Shown here in pieces: positions 1 to 9,086 of a DNA stretch of 64,000 nt; the first letter of the stretch is position 1, and each line of letters opens with the position of its first letter. The DNA lies in NCBI GenBank assembly GCA_903886975.1, contig CAISOB010000041.1:56264-120263 (forward strand), in the 5' to 3' direction. The stretch is from an uncultured beta proteobacterium (GTDB lineage Bacteria > Pseudomonadota > Gammaproteobacteria > Burkholderiales > Rhodocyclaceae). The position numbers were made by a program, and so were the translations under genes. The notes beneath the pieces are model-generated. The model was given only the letters and a program-made list of their open reading frames with translations, had not been told where the DNA came from and made no database searches.

Positions 1-467
1 ATCGGGCGCAGCTTGCCGGCCAGTTTGTCGAGAACGCCATTGACATACTTGTGGCCGTCGGTGCCGCCAAAGCCTTTGGCCAGCTCGATCGCCTCGTTGA
101 TGATCACGCGGTAGGGCGTCTGCGGGTGGTTTACGAATTCGTAAGCGCCGGCGAGCAGGACGCTGGCCTCGACCGGTGACAACTCGGCAAACGGCCGGTC
201 GAGATGCACCTGCAGCTGTTCCCGCAAACTGGCGTGCTGGGCCAGCACCCCGCGCAGCAGACCGACGAAAAACTCGCGGTCGGCCTTGTCGAACCCGGCA
301 CTGTCGCGCAAATGGGCTTCGATAGCCGCTTCGTCATTACCGCTCACTTGCCACTGATAAAGCCCCTGTAGTGCGAATTCGCGCGCCCGGCGGCGCGGCG
401 ATTTGGACGGCGCCTTGACGGAAGGTTTGGCGGCAGCGTCCACGGGCACTGCGATCTTGTCGCTCAT
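1..467 (-). CDS. nusB: NusB antitermination factor, 3' end cut by the window edge
   Basis: NusB binds boxA RNA with NusE (S10) and keeps RNA polymerase processive on rRNA operons; it acts in the cytoplasm. The 155 visible codons begin [10 protein letters not shown] and contain the family hallmarks [15 protein letters not shown] near residue 26, the segment [16 protein letters not shown], and [13 protein letters not shown] followed by [11 protein letters not shown] near the end. About 20 basic or disordered residues precede the domain. The start ATG overlaps the ribH stop in an ATGA arrangement, which supports translational coupling as the last visible gene of the riboflavin operon. Only the extreme C-terminus is missing. 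The ribH-nusB order is widespread in proteobacteria. Identification is secure. Confidence 0.95.
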   Translation of the reverse strand, partial: MSDKIAVPVDAAAKPSVKAPSKSPRRRAREFALQGLYQWQVSGNDEAAIEAHLRDSAGFDKADREFFVGLLRGVLAQHASLREQLQVHLDRPFAELSPVEASVLLAGAYEFVNHPQTPYRVIINEAIELAKGFGGTDGHKYVNGVLDKLAGKLRP

Positions 468-946
468 GAAACTCTTTCTCCGATAGCGTGCAGCAAGCCG
501 CTCATTTCAACCGCCGCGCGGGCGCAGTCCGAACCTTTCTGTTGTGTGCGGGCCAGCGCCTGGGCTTCGCTCTCACAGGTCAGGATGCCGTTGGCGACGG
601 GGACGCCGGTATCGAGCTGCACTTCCATTACGGCGCGGCACGAGTCGTTGGAAACCACTTCGAAATGGTAGGTCTCGCCGCGGATGACCGCGCCGAGTGC
701 GATCAGCGCCTGAAAGCGGCCGCTGTTGGCCATCGTTTGCAGCGCCAGCGGAATTTCCAGTGCGCCGGGCGCCGTGGCAATTTCGATGTCGCCTTCAGCG
801 ACGCCGAGTCGCTTGAGTTCGGCGACACAGGCCGCGAGCAGGCCTTCACCGATCTCCGGATTGAAGCGGCTCATGACGATGCCGATGCGCAGGCCCTGGC
901 CGTCCAGCGAACTCGGGTACTCGTAAATATCTTCGTAATGGGCCAT
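464..946 (-). CDS. ribH: 6,7-dimethyl-8-ribityllumazine synthase
   Basis: Condenses 5-amino-6-ribitylaminouracil with 3,4-dihydroxy-2-butanone 4-phosphate to lumazine, the penultimate riboflavin step. The 160-residue protein has the normal length. Visible motifs are [17 protein letters not shown] at the N-terminus, the phosphate-binding loop region [11 protein letters not shown], and [18 protein letters not shown], which contains the catalytic histidine. It lies 22 bp downstream of ribBA and overlaps nusB by 4 bp. With ribE and ribBA it supplies three of the four core riboflavin activities; ribD is not in this window. Identification is secure. Confidence 0.97.
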   Translation of the reverse strand: MAHYEDIYEYPSSLDGQGLRIGIVMSRFNPEIGEGLLAACVAELKRLGVAEGDIEIATAPGALEIPLALQTMANSGRFQALIALGAVIRGETYHFEVVSNDSCRAVMEVQLDTGVPVANGILTCESEAQALARTQQKGSDCARAAVEMSGLLHAIGERVS

Positions 947-968
947 GTCGGGCTTTCCGATTGAATCG

Positions 969-2096
969 CTATTCGAGTTCGGCCGGCGTGGCGATGTAGC
1001 CGGTCACTTCGAGATCAAAACCAGTCATGCTCGGCATGCGCCGTGGACTGGCGAGCAGTTTCATCTGGCGCACGCCGAGGTCGCGCAGGATCTGCGCGCC
1101 GATGCCGTAAAGGCGCGGATCCCACTTGGTTGCCGGGCGCTGGGCCGTCTTTGGCCCGCTCAGCGCGGCGAGAATATCCTGGCCCGTTTCCGGGCGCCGC
1201 AGCAGGACGATGACGCCGACTTCGGCGCGCCCCAGCACCTGCTGCGCGAGATCGAGTGAAAAAGTATGGCGATCAGAATCGGAGTCGAGGAAGTCGAGTA
1301 CCGAGAGCGGTTCATGCACGCGCACCAGGACTTCACGGTCCGGGCGAATTTCGCCTTTGCTGAGCGCCAGATGGACTTCATTCGATGTGCGGTCGGTATA
1401 GGCGTGCAGGGTGAATTCGCCGTGCACCGAATGGACCTGCTTCGAGAACGCGCGCTCGACCAGCGTTTCAGTCCGGCTGCGGTAAGCGATGAGGTCGGCG
1501 ACCGTGCCGATCTTCAAGTGATGTTCCCTGGCGAACTCGACGAGATCGGGCAGGCGGGCCATGGCGCCATCGTCCTTGAGGATTTCGCAGATCACCGCCG
1601 TCGGCTGGCAGCCGGCCATCTGCGCCAGGTCGCAGCCGGCTTCGGTGTGCCCGGCGCGCACCAGCACGCCGCCCTCCTTGGCCATGATCGGAAAGATATG
1701 CCCAGGCTGCACGATGTCTTCCGGCCTGGCATTGACGGCGACCGCCGCCTGCACGGTGCGTGCGCGGTCGGGCGCCGAGATGCCGGTGGTGACGCCTTCG
1801 GCGGCTTCGATCGAAATGGTGAAAGCGGTGTTGTACGCACTCTTGTTGTCGCGGGCCATCTGCGTGAGCCCGAGCTGCTTGCACCGCGCCTCGGTCAGGG
1901 TCAGGCAAACCAGGCCGCGCGCGTTCTTGACCATGAAGTTGATCGCTTCGGGCGTGACGTGCTCGGCGGCGAGGACGAGGTCGCCCTCGTTCTCCCGGTC
2001 CTCCTCATCGACCAGGATGACCATGCGTCCGGCGGCCAGTTCAGCAATGATTTCCTCGATCGGCGAAATCGACGGCGAAGTGCTTAACGGTGCCAT
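969..2096 (-). CDS. ribBA: 3,4-dihydroxy-2-butanone-4-phosphate synthase with a degenerate GTP cyclohydrolase II-like domain
   Basis: The N-terminal half (about residues 1-205) is a clear DHBP synthase: it shows [13 protein letters not shown], the loop [13 protein letters not shown], and [16 protein letters not shown]. It makes the four-carbon riboflavin precursor from ribulose 5-phosphate. The C-terminal half (about 215-375) resembles GTP cyclohydrolase II but lacks the zinc-binding cysteines: where active enzymes have a cluster of three Cys, this protein reads [14 protein letters not shown] and onward with none. The second activity is therefore probably lost, as in the RibBX-type proteins known from other proteobacteria, and a separate ribA would be needed elsewhere. 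The start ATG directly abuts the ribE TAA. Confidence 0.93.
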   Translation of the reverse strand: MAPLSTSPSISPIEEIIAELAAGRMVILVDEEDRENEGDLVLAAEHVTPEAINFMVKNARGLVCLTLTEARCKQLGLTQMARDNKSAYNTAFTISIEAAEGVTTGISAPDRARTVQAAVAVNARPEDIVQPGHIFPIMAKEGGVLVRAGHTEAGCDLAQMAGCQPTAVICEILKDDGAMARLPDLVEFAREHHLKIGTVADLIAYRSRTETLVERAFSKQVHSVHGEFTLHAYTDRTSNEVHLALSKGEIRPDREVLVRVHEPLSVLDFLDSDSDRHTFSLDLAQQVLGRAEVGVIVLLRRPETGQDILAALSGPKTAQRPATKWDPRLYGIGAQILRDLGVRQMKLLASPRRMPSMTGFDLEVTGYIATPAELE

Positions 2097-2708
2097 TTAG
2101 TGAGCCTCTATAGGGTCGGGATTGAGCATGCGCTCGACATAGCGGGCGATCAGGTCGATTTCGAGGTTCACCCGACTGCCCGGCTGCAGGCCGCCAAGCG
2201 TTGTCGCGGCCAGGGTGTGCGGAATCAGATTGATGGCGAAGCACGCGCTGCGCACTGAATTGGTGGTCAGGCTGACGCCGTCGACGGTAATCGACCCCTT
2301 GCGCGCAATGTAGCGCGTGAGTTCCTGCGGCGCGCGGATTTCGAGCAAGCGATTGTCGCCTACGGGGTCGAAGCGCAGCACTTCGCCGACGCCGTCAACG
2401 TGCCCGGCGACCAGATGGCCGCCCAGGCGATCAGCCAGACGCAGCGCCTTTTCGAGATTGACCGGGCCGGGGGCGTCCAGCCCGACCGTGCACGACAGCG
2501 TTTCCGGCGAGACGTCGACAAAAAAACGCTGATCCTGGCGATCGACGACGGTCAGGCAGACGCCGTTGCAGGCGATCGAATCGCCGAGCGCCACGTCGTC
2601 AAGAGCAAGGCGTCCGGCGTCGATGCTCAGGCGAACGGTCGGCGTTCCGTCGTTTCGCGGGGTCAGTTCACAGATACGGCCAACGGCGGCGATGATTCCG
2701 GAGAACAT
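2097..2708 (-). CDS. ribE: Riboflavin synthase, alpha chain
   Basis: Catalyses dismutation of two lumazine molecules to riboflavin. The product is 203 residues with the expected two tandem lumazine-binding barrels: MFSGIIAAVGRI begins the first, with SIACNGVCLTVV, and the second carries GSITVDGVSLT. I chose the ATG of MFSGII at 2708, the family's usual start; a longer reading would need a TTG four codons upstream. It sits 86 bp after leuA and abuts ribBA with no spacer. I see no FMN riboswitch in front of it, so it may be transcribed from leuA or from a promoter in the short gap. Confidence 0.95.
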   Translation of the reverse strand: MFSGIIAAVGRICELTPRNDGTPTVRLSIDAGRLALDDVALGDSIACNGVCLTVVDRQDQRFFVDVSPETLSCTVGLDAPGPVNLEKALRLADRLGGHLVAGHVDGVGEVLRFDPVGDNRLLEIRAPQELTRYIARKGSITVDGVSLTTNSVRSACFAINLIPHTLAATTLGGLQPGSRVNLEIDLIARYVERMLNPDPIEAH

Positions 2709-2793
2709 ATTGCAGATCAATCAGATGGGCGCGTTCAGAGGCAGCGATTCTACCACGTTGCCGCAACGCGCCCAGCGTTGATCGCATCGCGGC

Positions 2794-4473
2794 TCAAGCC
2801 GCCTTGACCGCCGTTGCGCTCGCGCTCAGCCGATTGACGCCGCTCATCAGCGCCTTGATCGACGCCGTGACGATATTTGCATCCATGCCCACGCCATAGC
2901 ATTCGCGATCGTTGCCGGTCTGCGTGACTTCCATGAAGGCACAGGCTTTGGCGTCACCGCCCTTGCCCATCGAACGCTCTTCATAGCTGCGCACCTGCAG
3001 CGTGACGCCAAGCTTGCGCAGCGCATGGACGGCGGCATCGATCGGGCCGTTGCCTTCGCCGATCAGCATGTGACTTTCGCCGTTCATCTCCACCGCCAGG
3101 CGAATGCCCTGCATCTTTCCATCTTCGAAGAGGTGGTGTTCGACGTAGCGGACGGGGCTCGCGGTATCGAGATAGGTTTGCGAAAAAAGCTTGTAGATAT
3201 CGGCGGCTTCCATCTCGCCGCCGTGCTTGTCGGTATAACGCTGCACCTCGCCGGAAAATTCGACCTGCAAGCGGCGCGGCATGACCACGTCGTATTCGGT
3301 CTCGAGCAGATAGGCGACGCCGCCTTTGCCCGACTGACTATTGATGCGGATCACCGAATCGTAACTGCGACCGAGATCGGCCGGGTCGATCGGCAGGTAA
3401 GGCAGATTCCAGGGCGCGTCGCTTTCTTGCACCGAGAAGCCCTTCTTGATCGCGTCCTGGTGCGAACCCGAGAAAGCGGTGAACACCAGGTCGCCGACAT
3501 AGGGATGGCGCGGGTGGATCGGCATCTGCGTGCAGTGCTCATAGTTGCGCGCGACTCCGTTGATGTCCGAGAAGTCGAGATTGGGCGCCACGCCCTGGGT
3601 ATAGAGATTGAGCGCCAGAGTGACGAGGTCGACGTTGCCGGTGCGCTCGCCGTTGCCGAACAGGCAGCCTTCGACGCGGTCGGCGCCGGCCATCAGGGCC
3701 AGTTCGGCGGCGGCGACCGCCGTCCCGCGGTCGTTGTGGGGGTGCAGGCTGATGATGATGCTGTCGCGCCGCGGCAGATTGCGGTGCATCCACTCGATCT
3801 GGTCGGCATAGACATTGGGGGTCGCCATTTCGACGGTCGTTGGAAGATTAAGAATGATCTTCTTCTCGGGTGTCGCACCCCAGGCTGCAGTGACTGCGGT
3901 GCATACCTCGAGGGCGAAGTCGAGTTCGGTCGCGGTGAAATTCTCGGGGCTGTACTCGAGTACCCATTCGGTTTGCGGGTTCTGTTCGCAGAGCTCCTTG
4001 ACGAGCTTGACCGCGGCGACGGCCATATTGACGACCTCGGTCTTGCTCATGCCGAAAACGATTTCGCGGAACGGCTTGGACGTCGCGTTGTAGATATGCA
4101 CGATGACGCGGCGAGCGCCCTTGACCGCCTCGAAGGTGCGGCGGATCAAGTGTTCGCGCGCCGGCGCGAGGACTTCGATGGTGACGTCGTCCGGAATGTG
4201 CTGTTCCTTGATCAGCTTGCGAACGAAATCGAATTCGGTTTGCGATGCCGACGGAAAAGCGATCTCGATTTCCTTGAAACCGATCGCGCACAGTGTCTTG
4301 AACATACGCATCTTGCGCTCGGCATTCATCGGTTCGAATAGCGCCTGATTGCCGTCGCGCAGATCGGTGCTCATCCAGATCGGCGCCTTGGTGATGACCC
4401 GGCCCGGCCATTGGCGATCGCTGATCTTGACCGGCGGGAAAGCCGCATACTTGGTGGCGGGTACTTTCAACAT
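2794..4473 (-). CDS. leuA: 2-isopropylmalate synthase
   Basis: Condenses 2-oxoisovalerate with acetyl-CoA, the committed step of leucine synthesis. The 559-residue protein is the long (LeuA type 2) form. Visible are the DRE-TIM motif [11 protein letters not shown] near residue 36, the substrate motif SLHPHNDRG with two metal-binding histidines, and the C-terminal leucine-feedback (LeuA dimer) domain over roughly the last 130 residues, including [15 protein letters not shown]. It is divergent from the Lrp/AsnC-type regulator at 4645; the gap holds a dyad that could serve either gene. A TATGAT hexamer at 4515-4520 (minus strand) is a possible -10 box for leuA. Identification is secure. Confidence 0.97.
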   Translation of the reverse strand: MLKVPATKYAAFPPVKISDRQWPGRVITKAPIWMSTDLRDGNQALFEPMNAERKMRMFKTLCAIGFKEIEIAFPSASQTEFDFVRKLIKEQHIPDDVTIEVLAPAREHLIRRTFEAVKGARRVIVHIYNATSKPFREIVFGMSKTEVVNMAVAAVKLVKELCEQNPQTEWVLEYSPENFTATELDFALEVCTAVTAAWGATPEKKIILNLPTTVEMATPNVYADQIEWMHRNLPRRDSIIISLHPHNDRGTAVAAAELALMAGADRVEGCLFGNGERTGNVDLVTLALNLYTQGVAPNLDFSDINGVARNYEHCTQMPIHPRHPYVGDLVFTAFSGSHQDAIKKGFSVQESDAPWNLPYLPIDPADLGRSYDSVIRINSQSGKGGVAYLLETEYDVVMPRRLQVEFSGEVQRYTDKHGGEMEAADIYKLFSQTYLDTASPVRYVEHHLFEDGKMQGIRLAVEMNGESHMLIGEGNGPIDAAVHALRKLGVTLQVRSYEERSMGKGGDAKACAFMEVTQTGNDRECYGVGMDANIVTASIKALMSGVNRLSASATAVKAA

Positions 4474-4592
4474 GATGACAAACTCCTGGAAATCGGCCGC
4501 AGCCTGTTGTAAGAATCATAGCCAAAGCGGCGCGGCAGGTGCTTGCGTTTTGTCGTTCTTCGCACGCTTGAAACGGCAGGGTATTGCGCACT

Positions 4593-4621
4593 ACGGCAAT
4601 TATGTGAAAGGATATTGCCGT
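4593..4621. promoter_or_regulatory. Inverted repeat in the leuA / Lrp-type regulator intergenic region
   Basis: ACGGCAAT at 4593-4600 and ATTGCCGT at 4614-4621 are perfect 8-bp arms separated by an AT-rich 13-bp spacer, giving a 21-bp centre-to-centre distance (two helical turns). It lies 24-52 bp before the regulator start, a normal place for an autoregulatory Lrp/AsnC operator. Its function is inferred. Confidence 0.5.
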
Positions 4622-4644
4622 TATCGCCAAATGGAAGAAATATC

Positions 4645-5106
4645 ATGGGAATGGATCGCTTCGACCGGCGGATTCTGCAGGTGCTCCAGGATGACGGACG
4701 CATCAGCAACCAGGACCTTGCCGACCGCATCGGCCTGTCGCCGTCGCCGTGCCTGCGGCGCGTGCGCGCGCTCGAGGAAGCAGGCGTCGTTACAGGCTAC
4801 CGGGCGCTGCTCAATGCCAAGGCGCTCGGCTATACGTTGATGGCCCTGATCTACATTTCGATGGACAAACACACGCCCGAGCGCTTCGAGCATTTCGAAA
4901 AGGAGATCTGCAAGATCTCCGAGGTCCTCGAATGCCTGCTGGTGACAGGGCAGGACGCCGATTACCAGATCAAGGTCGTCGTCCGCGACATGGATGCTTT
5001 CCAGGAACTGCTGCTCAACCGCATTACGCGCATTCAGGGCGTGACCGGCGTGCATTCGAGCTTCGTCCTGCGCCGCGTAGTAGACAAGACGGCGCTGCCG
5101 GTTTGA
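4645..5106 (+). CDS. Lrp/AsnC-family transcriptional regulator
   Basis: A 153-residue DNA-binding regulator with the family's two-domain layout: a winged helix-turn-helix (about 1-60; FDRRILQVLQDDGRISNQDLADRIGLSPSPCLRRVRAL has the classic helix spacing) and a C-terminal RAM effector and oligomerisation domain (about 65-150, YQIKVVVRDMDAFQELL). I chose the ATG at 4645, which has a GGAAGAA ribosome-binding site a few bases upstream; an in-frame ATG at 4651 is also possible. It is divergent from leuA, so a role in amino-acid-responsive control of leuA or of itself is plausible, but the effector cannot be read from the sequence. Confidence 0.92.
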   Translation: MGMDRFDRRILQVLQDDGRISNQDLADRIGLSPSPCLRRVRALEEAGVVTGYRALLNAKALGYTLMALIYISMDKHTPERFEHFEKEICKISEVLECLLVTGQDADYQIKVVVRDMDAFQELLLNRITRIQGVTGVHSSFVLRRVVDKTALPV

Positions 5107-5188
5107 GTATCGGGTCGCCACGGCACGTGCTTCTTGGCGAGTGTGCGGTTAAGATGTCGCCTCCGATCCCCCGACGCCGAGACCTGCC

Positions 5189-6847
5189 ATGCCCGTGAAA
5201 ATCATCGAGACGACGCCGTCCGCTTACACTTACCCGCTGCTCATCAAGCAGCTCCTGCATACCCCGCTGGCGGTGGCTCCGGATCAGGAGATTACCTACC
5301 AGGGCAAGCTCCGCTACTCCTATCGCACGCTGCGCGAGCGCATTGGCCGGCTGGCCGGCGGTCTCTCCGCACTCGGCGTCGAAGCGGGCGAAACCGTGGC
5401 CATCATGGACTGGGACAGTCACCGCTATCTCGAGTGCTTTTTCGCCGTGCCGATGATGGGCGCCGTGCTGCAGACGGTCAATGTGCGCCTCAATGCCGAG
5501 CAGATCCTGTTCACGCTCAACCACGCCAGGGCCGATGTGCTGCTCGTCAATCGCGAATTCTTCGCGCTGCTCGCACCGATCGCCGCACGCCTCGAAAGCG
5601 TCAAGCATTTCGTACTGCTCGACGACGAGCAAACGGCTATCGACAGCCCGGTCAGCTTCGCCGCCGAATACGAGGCCTTGCTGGCCGGCGGCGATGCGGA
5701 TTTCGCTTTCCCGGACTTTGACGAAAACGCGCAGGCGACGGTGTTCTATACGACCGGGACGACGGGGCTGCCCAAGGGCGTGTATTTCAGCCATCGCCAG
5801 CTGGTGCTGCATACGCTCGGCGTGGCGACCTGCGTCGGCAGCGCGGCGGCCAACGGCCGGCTGCACCGCGAAGACGTCTATATGCCGATCACGCCGATGT
5901 TTCACGTGCATGCCTGGGGCTTCCCCTACGTCGCCACGCTTCTCGGCCTCAAACAGGTGTACCCCGGCCGTTATCTGCCCGGAACGCTGCTGCAGCTGAT
6001 CGATCAGGAGAAAGTCACTTTCTCGCATTGCGTTCCGTCGATCATGCAGATGCTGCTCAGCCACCCGAGCATCGACGGCATCGACTTGAGCCGCTGGAAA
6101 GTGCTGATCGGCGGCTCGGCGATGTCGCCGGCTCTGGCCAAGGCTTCGCTCAAGCGCGGCATCGATGTGCTCACCGGTTACGGCATGTCGGAGACCTGCC
6201 CGGTGCTGTCGGTCGCTCACCTGACCCGCGACGATATGCAAAGTTCGCTTGACGAGCAGACCACGCTGCGTTGCAAGACCGGTTTGCCGCTGCCGCTCGT
6301 CGACCTGCGCATCGTCAGTACCGAGATGGCGGACGTCGCGCACGATGGCAAGGCGAGCGGCGAGGTCGTGGTGCGTACCCCGTGGCTGACCCAGGGCTAT
6401 CTCGATGCGCCGGAGGCGTCCGAGGAGTTGTGGGCGGGCGGCTACTTGCATACCCAGGATATCGGCAATATCGACGCGCGCGGCTACGTGAAGATTACCG
6501 ACCGGATCCGGGACGTGATCAAGACTGCCGGTGAGTGGACTTCATCGCTCCAACTTGAGGATGTGGTCGCGCGGCACGAAGCCGTTCATGAAGTCGCGGT
6601 GATCGGAGTTGCCGACGAAAAATGGGGCGAGCGTCCGCTCGCGCTGGTGGTGCTCAAACCCGAATTCGTCGGGCACGTGACCGAGCACGCGATCCGCAAC
6701 TTCGCTGCGCAACTCGTCGAAAGCACCAAGATCTCGCGACACAGCGTGCTCTTGCAGGTGCGATTTATCGACGCCCTGATCAAGACCAGCGTCGGCAAGA
6801 TCAACAAGCGCGAGATGCGCCAGGCGCAGGAAAAGCATATGCTATAA
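5189..6847 (+). CDS. AMP-forming fatty-acid/acyl-CoA synthetase
   Basis: Activates a carboxylic acid through an acyl-adenylate to its CoA thioester. The 552-residue protein belongs to the ANL superfamily: P-loop-like motif YTTGTTGLPKGV near residue 190, PMFHVHAWGFPY, GYGMSETCPVLS, the hinge-proximal ITDRIRDVIKTAGEW, and the catalytic C-terminal lysine region TSVGKINKREMR near the end. This pattern is closest to medium/long-chain fatty-acyl-CoA ligases of the AlkK type. Chain length cannot be assigned from sequence alone. It follows the Lrp-type regulator by 82 bp on the same strand and may be cotranscribed with it. Confidence 0.9.
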   Translation: MPVKIIETTPSAYTYPLLIKQLLHTPLAVAPDQEITYQGKLRYSYRTLRERIGRLAGGLSALGVEAGETVAIMDWDSHRYLECFFAVPMMGAVLQTVNVRLNAEQILFTLNHARADVLLVNREFFALLAPIAARLESVKHFVLLDDEQTAIDSPVSFAAEYEALLAGGDADFAFPDFDENAQATVFYTTGTTGLPKGVYFSHRQLVLHTLGVATCVGSAAANGRLHREDVYMPITPMFHVHAWGFPYVATLLGLKQVYPGRYLPGTLLQLIDQEKVTFSHCVPSIMQMLLSHPSIDGIDLSRWKVLIGGSAMSPALAKASLKRGIDVLTGYGMSETCPVLSVAHLTRDDMQSSLDEQTTLRCKTGLPLPLVDLRIVSTEMADVAHDGKASGEVVVRTPWLTQGYLDAPEASEELWAGGYLHTQDIGNIDARGYVKITDRIRDVIKTAGEWTSSLQLEDVVARHEAVHEVAVIGVADEKWGERPLALVVLKPEFVGHVTEHAIRNFAAQLVESTKISRHSVLLQVRFIDALIKTSVGKINKREMRQAQEKHML

Positions 6848-6911
6848 AGTGGGCTCGAGCGCCGCGGCTTGAGTGCCGCGGTCTTGGCCCAAAGGCCGTT
6901 GGAGATTTCGT

Positions 6912-7415
6912 TTGCGCGCCGTGTGTCGCATTGCTCTCTTCTTCTGCATCTTCGTGGTGCCCATCCGTAGCGACGCCGAGTCGGGCTCCGAGCTCCGCAA
7001 CTGGTTTAATGACCCGTTCTTCCAGATTTCCAATGCAATCGCCGGCTGCCCAGTACCGGCGGGCCCCTTTGTTACAGCAGCAGAGCGCAATGCGCAAAGT
7101 CACCATCGCGCCGAAAGAGGGACGTCGTGCTGGCTCGCCGGAAAATGCAAGAAGCCAAACGCCTACGCCTACGATCGGGAAATTGCTCAGAACTTTCGGG
7201 CAGCGCTACGCAAACGAAACCCGTTCAAGAATTCAACGCTTTGGGTAACTGTCCAAGGGCGACTCGTATTCATCGAAGGCTGTGTGCGCGACGAGAAGAT
7301 CGAACACGACCTTGAAACTTTTGCCCGCGCCATCCCCTACGTCCAACAGGCAGCCGCGTTCCTCTATAAGGACTTGTCAAGTTCCCCGCCTTATAGACGC
7401 CTGGCACCGCCCTAG
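6912..7415 (+). CDS. Secreted protein with a BON-like domain
   Basis: A 167-residue protein of unknown role. The N-terminus (MRAVCRIALFFCIFVVP then SDA) is a good signal peptide, so it is probably periplasmic. Residues about 95-155 (DREIAQNFRAALRK, then WVTVQGRLVFIEGCVRDEKIEHDL) resemble a BON domain, a fold common in periplasmic OsmY-like proteins. A central region has four cysteines. I chose a TTG start at 6912 because GGAG lies 8 nt upstream; a GTG at 6873 gives a longer, less likely N-terminus. It follows the acyl-CoA synthetase by 64 bp. BON assignment is moderate. Confidence 0.6.
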   Translation: MRAVCRIALFFCIFVVPIRSDAESGSELRNWFNDPFFQISNAIAGCPVPAGPFVTAAERNAQSHHRAERGTSCWLAGKCKKPNAYAYDREIAQNFRAALRKRNPFKNSTLWVTVQGRLVFIEGCVRDEKIEHDLETFARAIPYVQQAAAFLYKDLSSSPPYRRLAPP

Positions 7416-7533
7416 ATAATCACCCGCTCGGCGACGCGAGTTCGCCGCATTGTCGGGTACCGACCAACGCCGCTGCGGGAGTGGAACGGGGGCGGGCACG
7501 ACCGGTCGAATGGCCTTTCCCAAGGAGGTTCCT

Positions 7534-7908
7534 ATGTCACCCTACATCGACGCCATCGTGATTCCCGTTCCCCGGGCCCAGCTCGATACCTACAAGCGTA
7601 TGTCCGAGGAATGGGGCAAGGCGCACCTGCGCTACGGCGCGCTCTATTATTCCGACTCGATCAGCGACGACGCGCAGCCCGGGAAGGTCACGTCGTTTCC
7701 GCAAGCCGTTCAACTCCAGGACGGCGAAGTGATCGCACTGGCGTGGGTCGTGTACCAGAGCAAGGCGGACCGCGACCGCATCGGCAAGGCGGTCATGGAG
7801 GACCCGCAACTCAAGGAATCAATGGACCCCTCGAAGATGCCTTTCGATGGCAAGCGCATGTTCTGGGGCGGCTTCGAGACCATCATCGGGCTCGCTGCCG
7901 GCCATTAA
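7534..7908 (+). CDS. DUF1428 family protein (YbaA-like)
   Basis: A 124-residue cytoplasmic protein with the features of DUF1428: it opens MSPYIDAIVIPVPR, carries the central WGKAHLRYGALYY, and ends with PFDGKRMFWGGFETIIG. The fold is a ferredoxin-like alpha/beta barrel dimer, and its function is not known. The start is fixed by a strong AAGGAGG sequence at 7522-7528, six bases before the ATG. It stands alone, converging on the lactonase gene at 7936. Confidence 0.88.
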   Translation: MSPYIDAIVIPVPRAQLDTYKRMSEEWGKAHLRYGALYYSDSISDDAQPGKVTSFPQAVQLQDGEVIALAWVVYQSKADRDRIGKAVMEDPQLKESMDPSKMPFDGKRMFWGGFETIIGLAAGH

Positions 7909-7935
7909 GAAATCCGCAAGCTGTCTCGTGCAGCC

Positions 7936-9045
7936 CTAGACGGCGGACCAGAATCTGATGCAAACCGGGGTCGGCACCGTCGTGACCTGTCCGGTGGCTT
8001 CGAGCGCCCCGTCCTTGATACGGAAAGAGACGATCGTGTCGCTATCCTGATTGGCCGCAAGCAGGAAGTCTCCGGCCGGATCCAGTGCGAAATTGCGCGG
8101 CGTCTTGCCCTGTGTCGCAACATGGCCGAGCAGGCTGAGCAGGCCGCTGTCGCGCGCGATGCGGTAGACGACGATGCTGTCGTGGCCGCGGTTCGAGGCG
8201 TAGACGAAACCGCCGCAGGGCGAGACGTGCACATCAGCGCAGGTGCTTGCGGCGGCGAAATCGGCCGGCAGCGTCGGCACGGTCTGCAACTCGCGGAAAG
8301 TACCGTTCACGCCATCATAGGCCAGGGCGGTCAGCGTCGAGGCCAATTCATTGATCAGGTAGGCGTAGCGACCATCGGGCCGGAAAGCCAGGTGGCGCGG
8401 ACCGGCGCCGGGCGTCGCCTTGAACCACGGGCGTTCATGCCGTTCGAGTTTGCCGCGCAGCGGGTCGACAACATAGGCGGCGAGCTTGTCGAGCCCCAGG
8501 TCGGGAACAAAGGCGAAACGTTCGCCCGGAGCGAAAATCACCGAATGCGCGTGTGGCCCGCGCTGCCGATTCGGATCGATGCTGGCCCCCTGATGCTGGA
8601 TGAAGTCGCTGGCTGGCGCGAGCCTGCCGTCGGCCTTGACCGGCAAGACACAGACACTGCCGCTCATGAAGTTGGCGACAAATATATGGCGGCCATCGCC
8701 GGCGACTTCGACATGGCAGGGATCGGTGCCGTGAGTCATCTGTCGATTGAGGAAAGTCAGCGCGCCCGACGCCGCATCGACGGCGAAAGCGCTGACCGTT
8801 CCGGTGGGCCTGTCCTGCCAGGTCTTCAGTTCATTGACCGCATAGAGGAAGCGCCGCGTCGGATTGAAAGCCAGATACGAGGGATTGACCACGCCGGTCG
8901 TGACGCCGGCCGCTTCGAGCACGCCGGTGGTGCGATCAAGGCGATAACGGTAGATGCCTTGGCCCTTGCCTTCGAGGATATTGCCGGTGCCGAAAAGAAT
9001 CGGCTCGGTATAGGTGCCAACGTAAATGTAGGTTTCCGCGTTCAC
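7936..9045 (-). CDS. YbhE-type seven-bladed lactonase (6-phosphogluconolactonase-like)
   Basis: A beta-propeller protein of the lactonase family that includes E. coli 6-phosphogluconolactonase. Repeated blade motifs are visible: YLAFNPTRRFLYAVNE, HVEVAGDGRHIFVAN, RHLAFRPDGRYAYLINE, HVSPCGGFVYASNRGHDS and NFALDPAGDFLLAANQDSD. I prefer the GTG at 9045 (369 aa) because GGGAGG lies 7 nt upstream; an ATG six codons earlier at 9063 lacks this. It is the last gene of the carbohydrate transport and dehydrogenase operon, so it probably opens an aldonolactone made by one of the neighbouring enzymes. The substrate is inferred only from context. Confidence 0.85.
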   Translation of the reverse strand: MNAETYIYVGTYTEPILFGTGNILEGKGQGIYRYRLDRTTGVLEAAGVTTGVVNPSYLAFNPTRRFLYAVNELKTWQDRPTGTVSAFAVDAASGALTFLNRQMTHGTDPCHVEVAGDGRHIFVANFMSGSVCVLPVKADGRLAPASDFIQHQGASIDPNRQRGPHAHSVIFAPGERFAFVPDLGLDKLAAYVVDPLRGKLERHERPWFKATPGAGPRHLAFRPDGRYAYLINELASTLTALAYDGVNGTFRELQTVPTLPADFAAASTCADVHVSPCGGFVYASNRGHDSIVVYRIARDSGLLSLLGHVATQGKTPRNFALDPAGDFLLAANQDSDTIVSFRIKDGALEATGQVTTVPTPVCIRFWSAV

Positions 9046-9086
9046 TCCGACACCTCCCTCCATCGATCACCGCTGCGGCAACATGC

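Noticed and set aside
3025..4341. 438-codon plus-strand frame opposite leuA
   Set aside because: Antisense to all core motifs of 2-isopropylmalate synthase; no family character.
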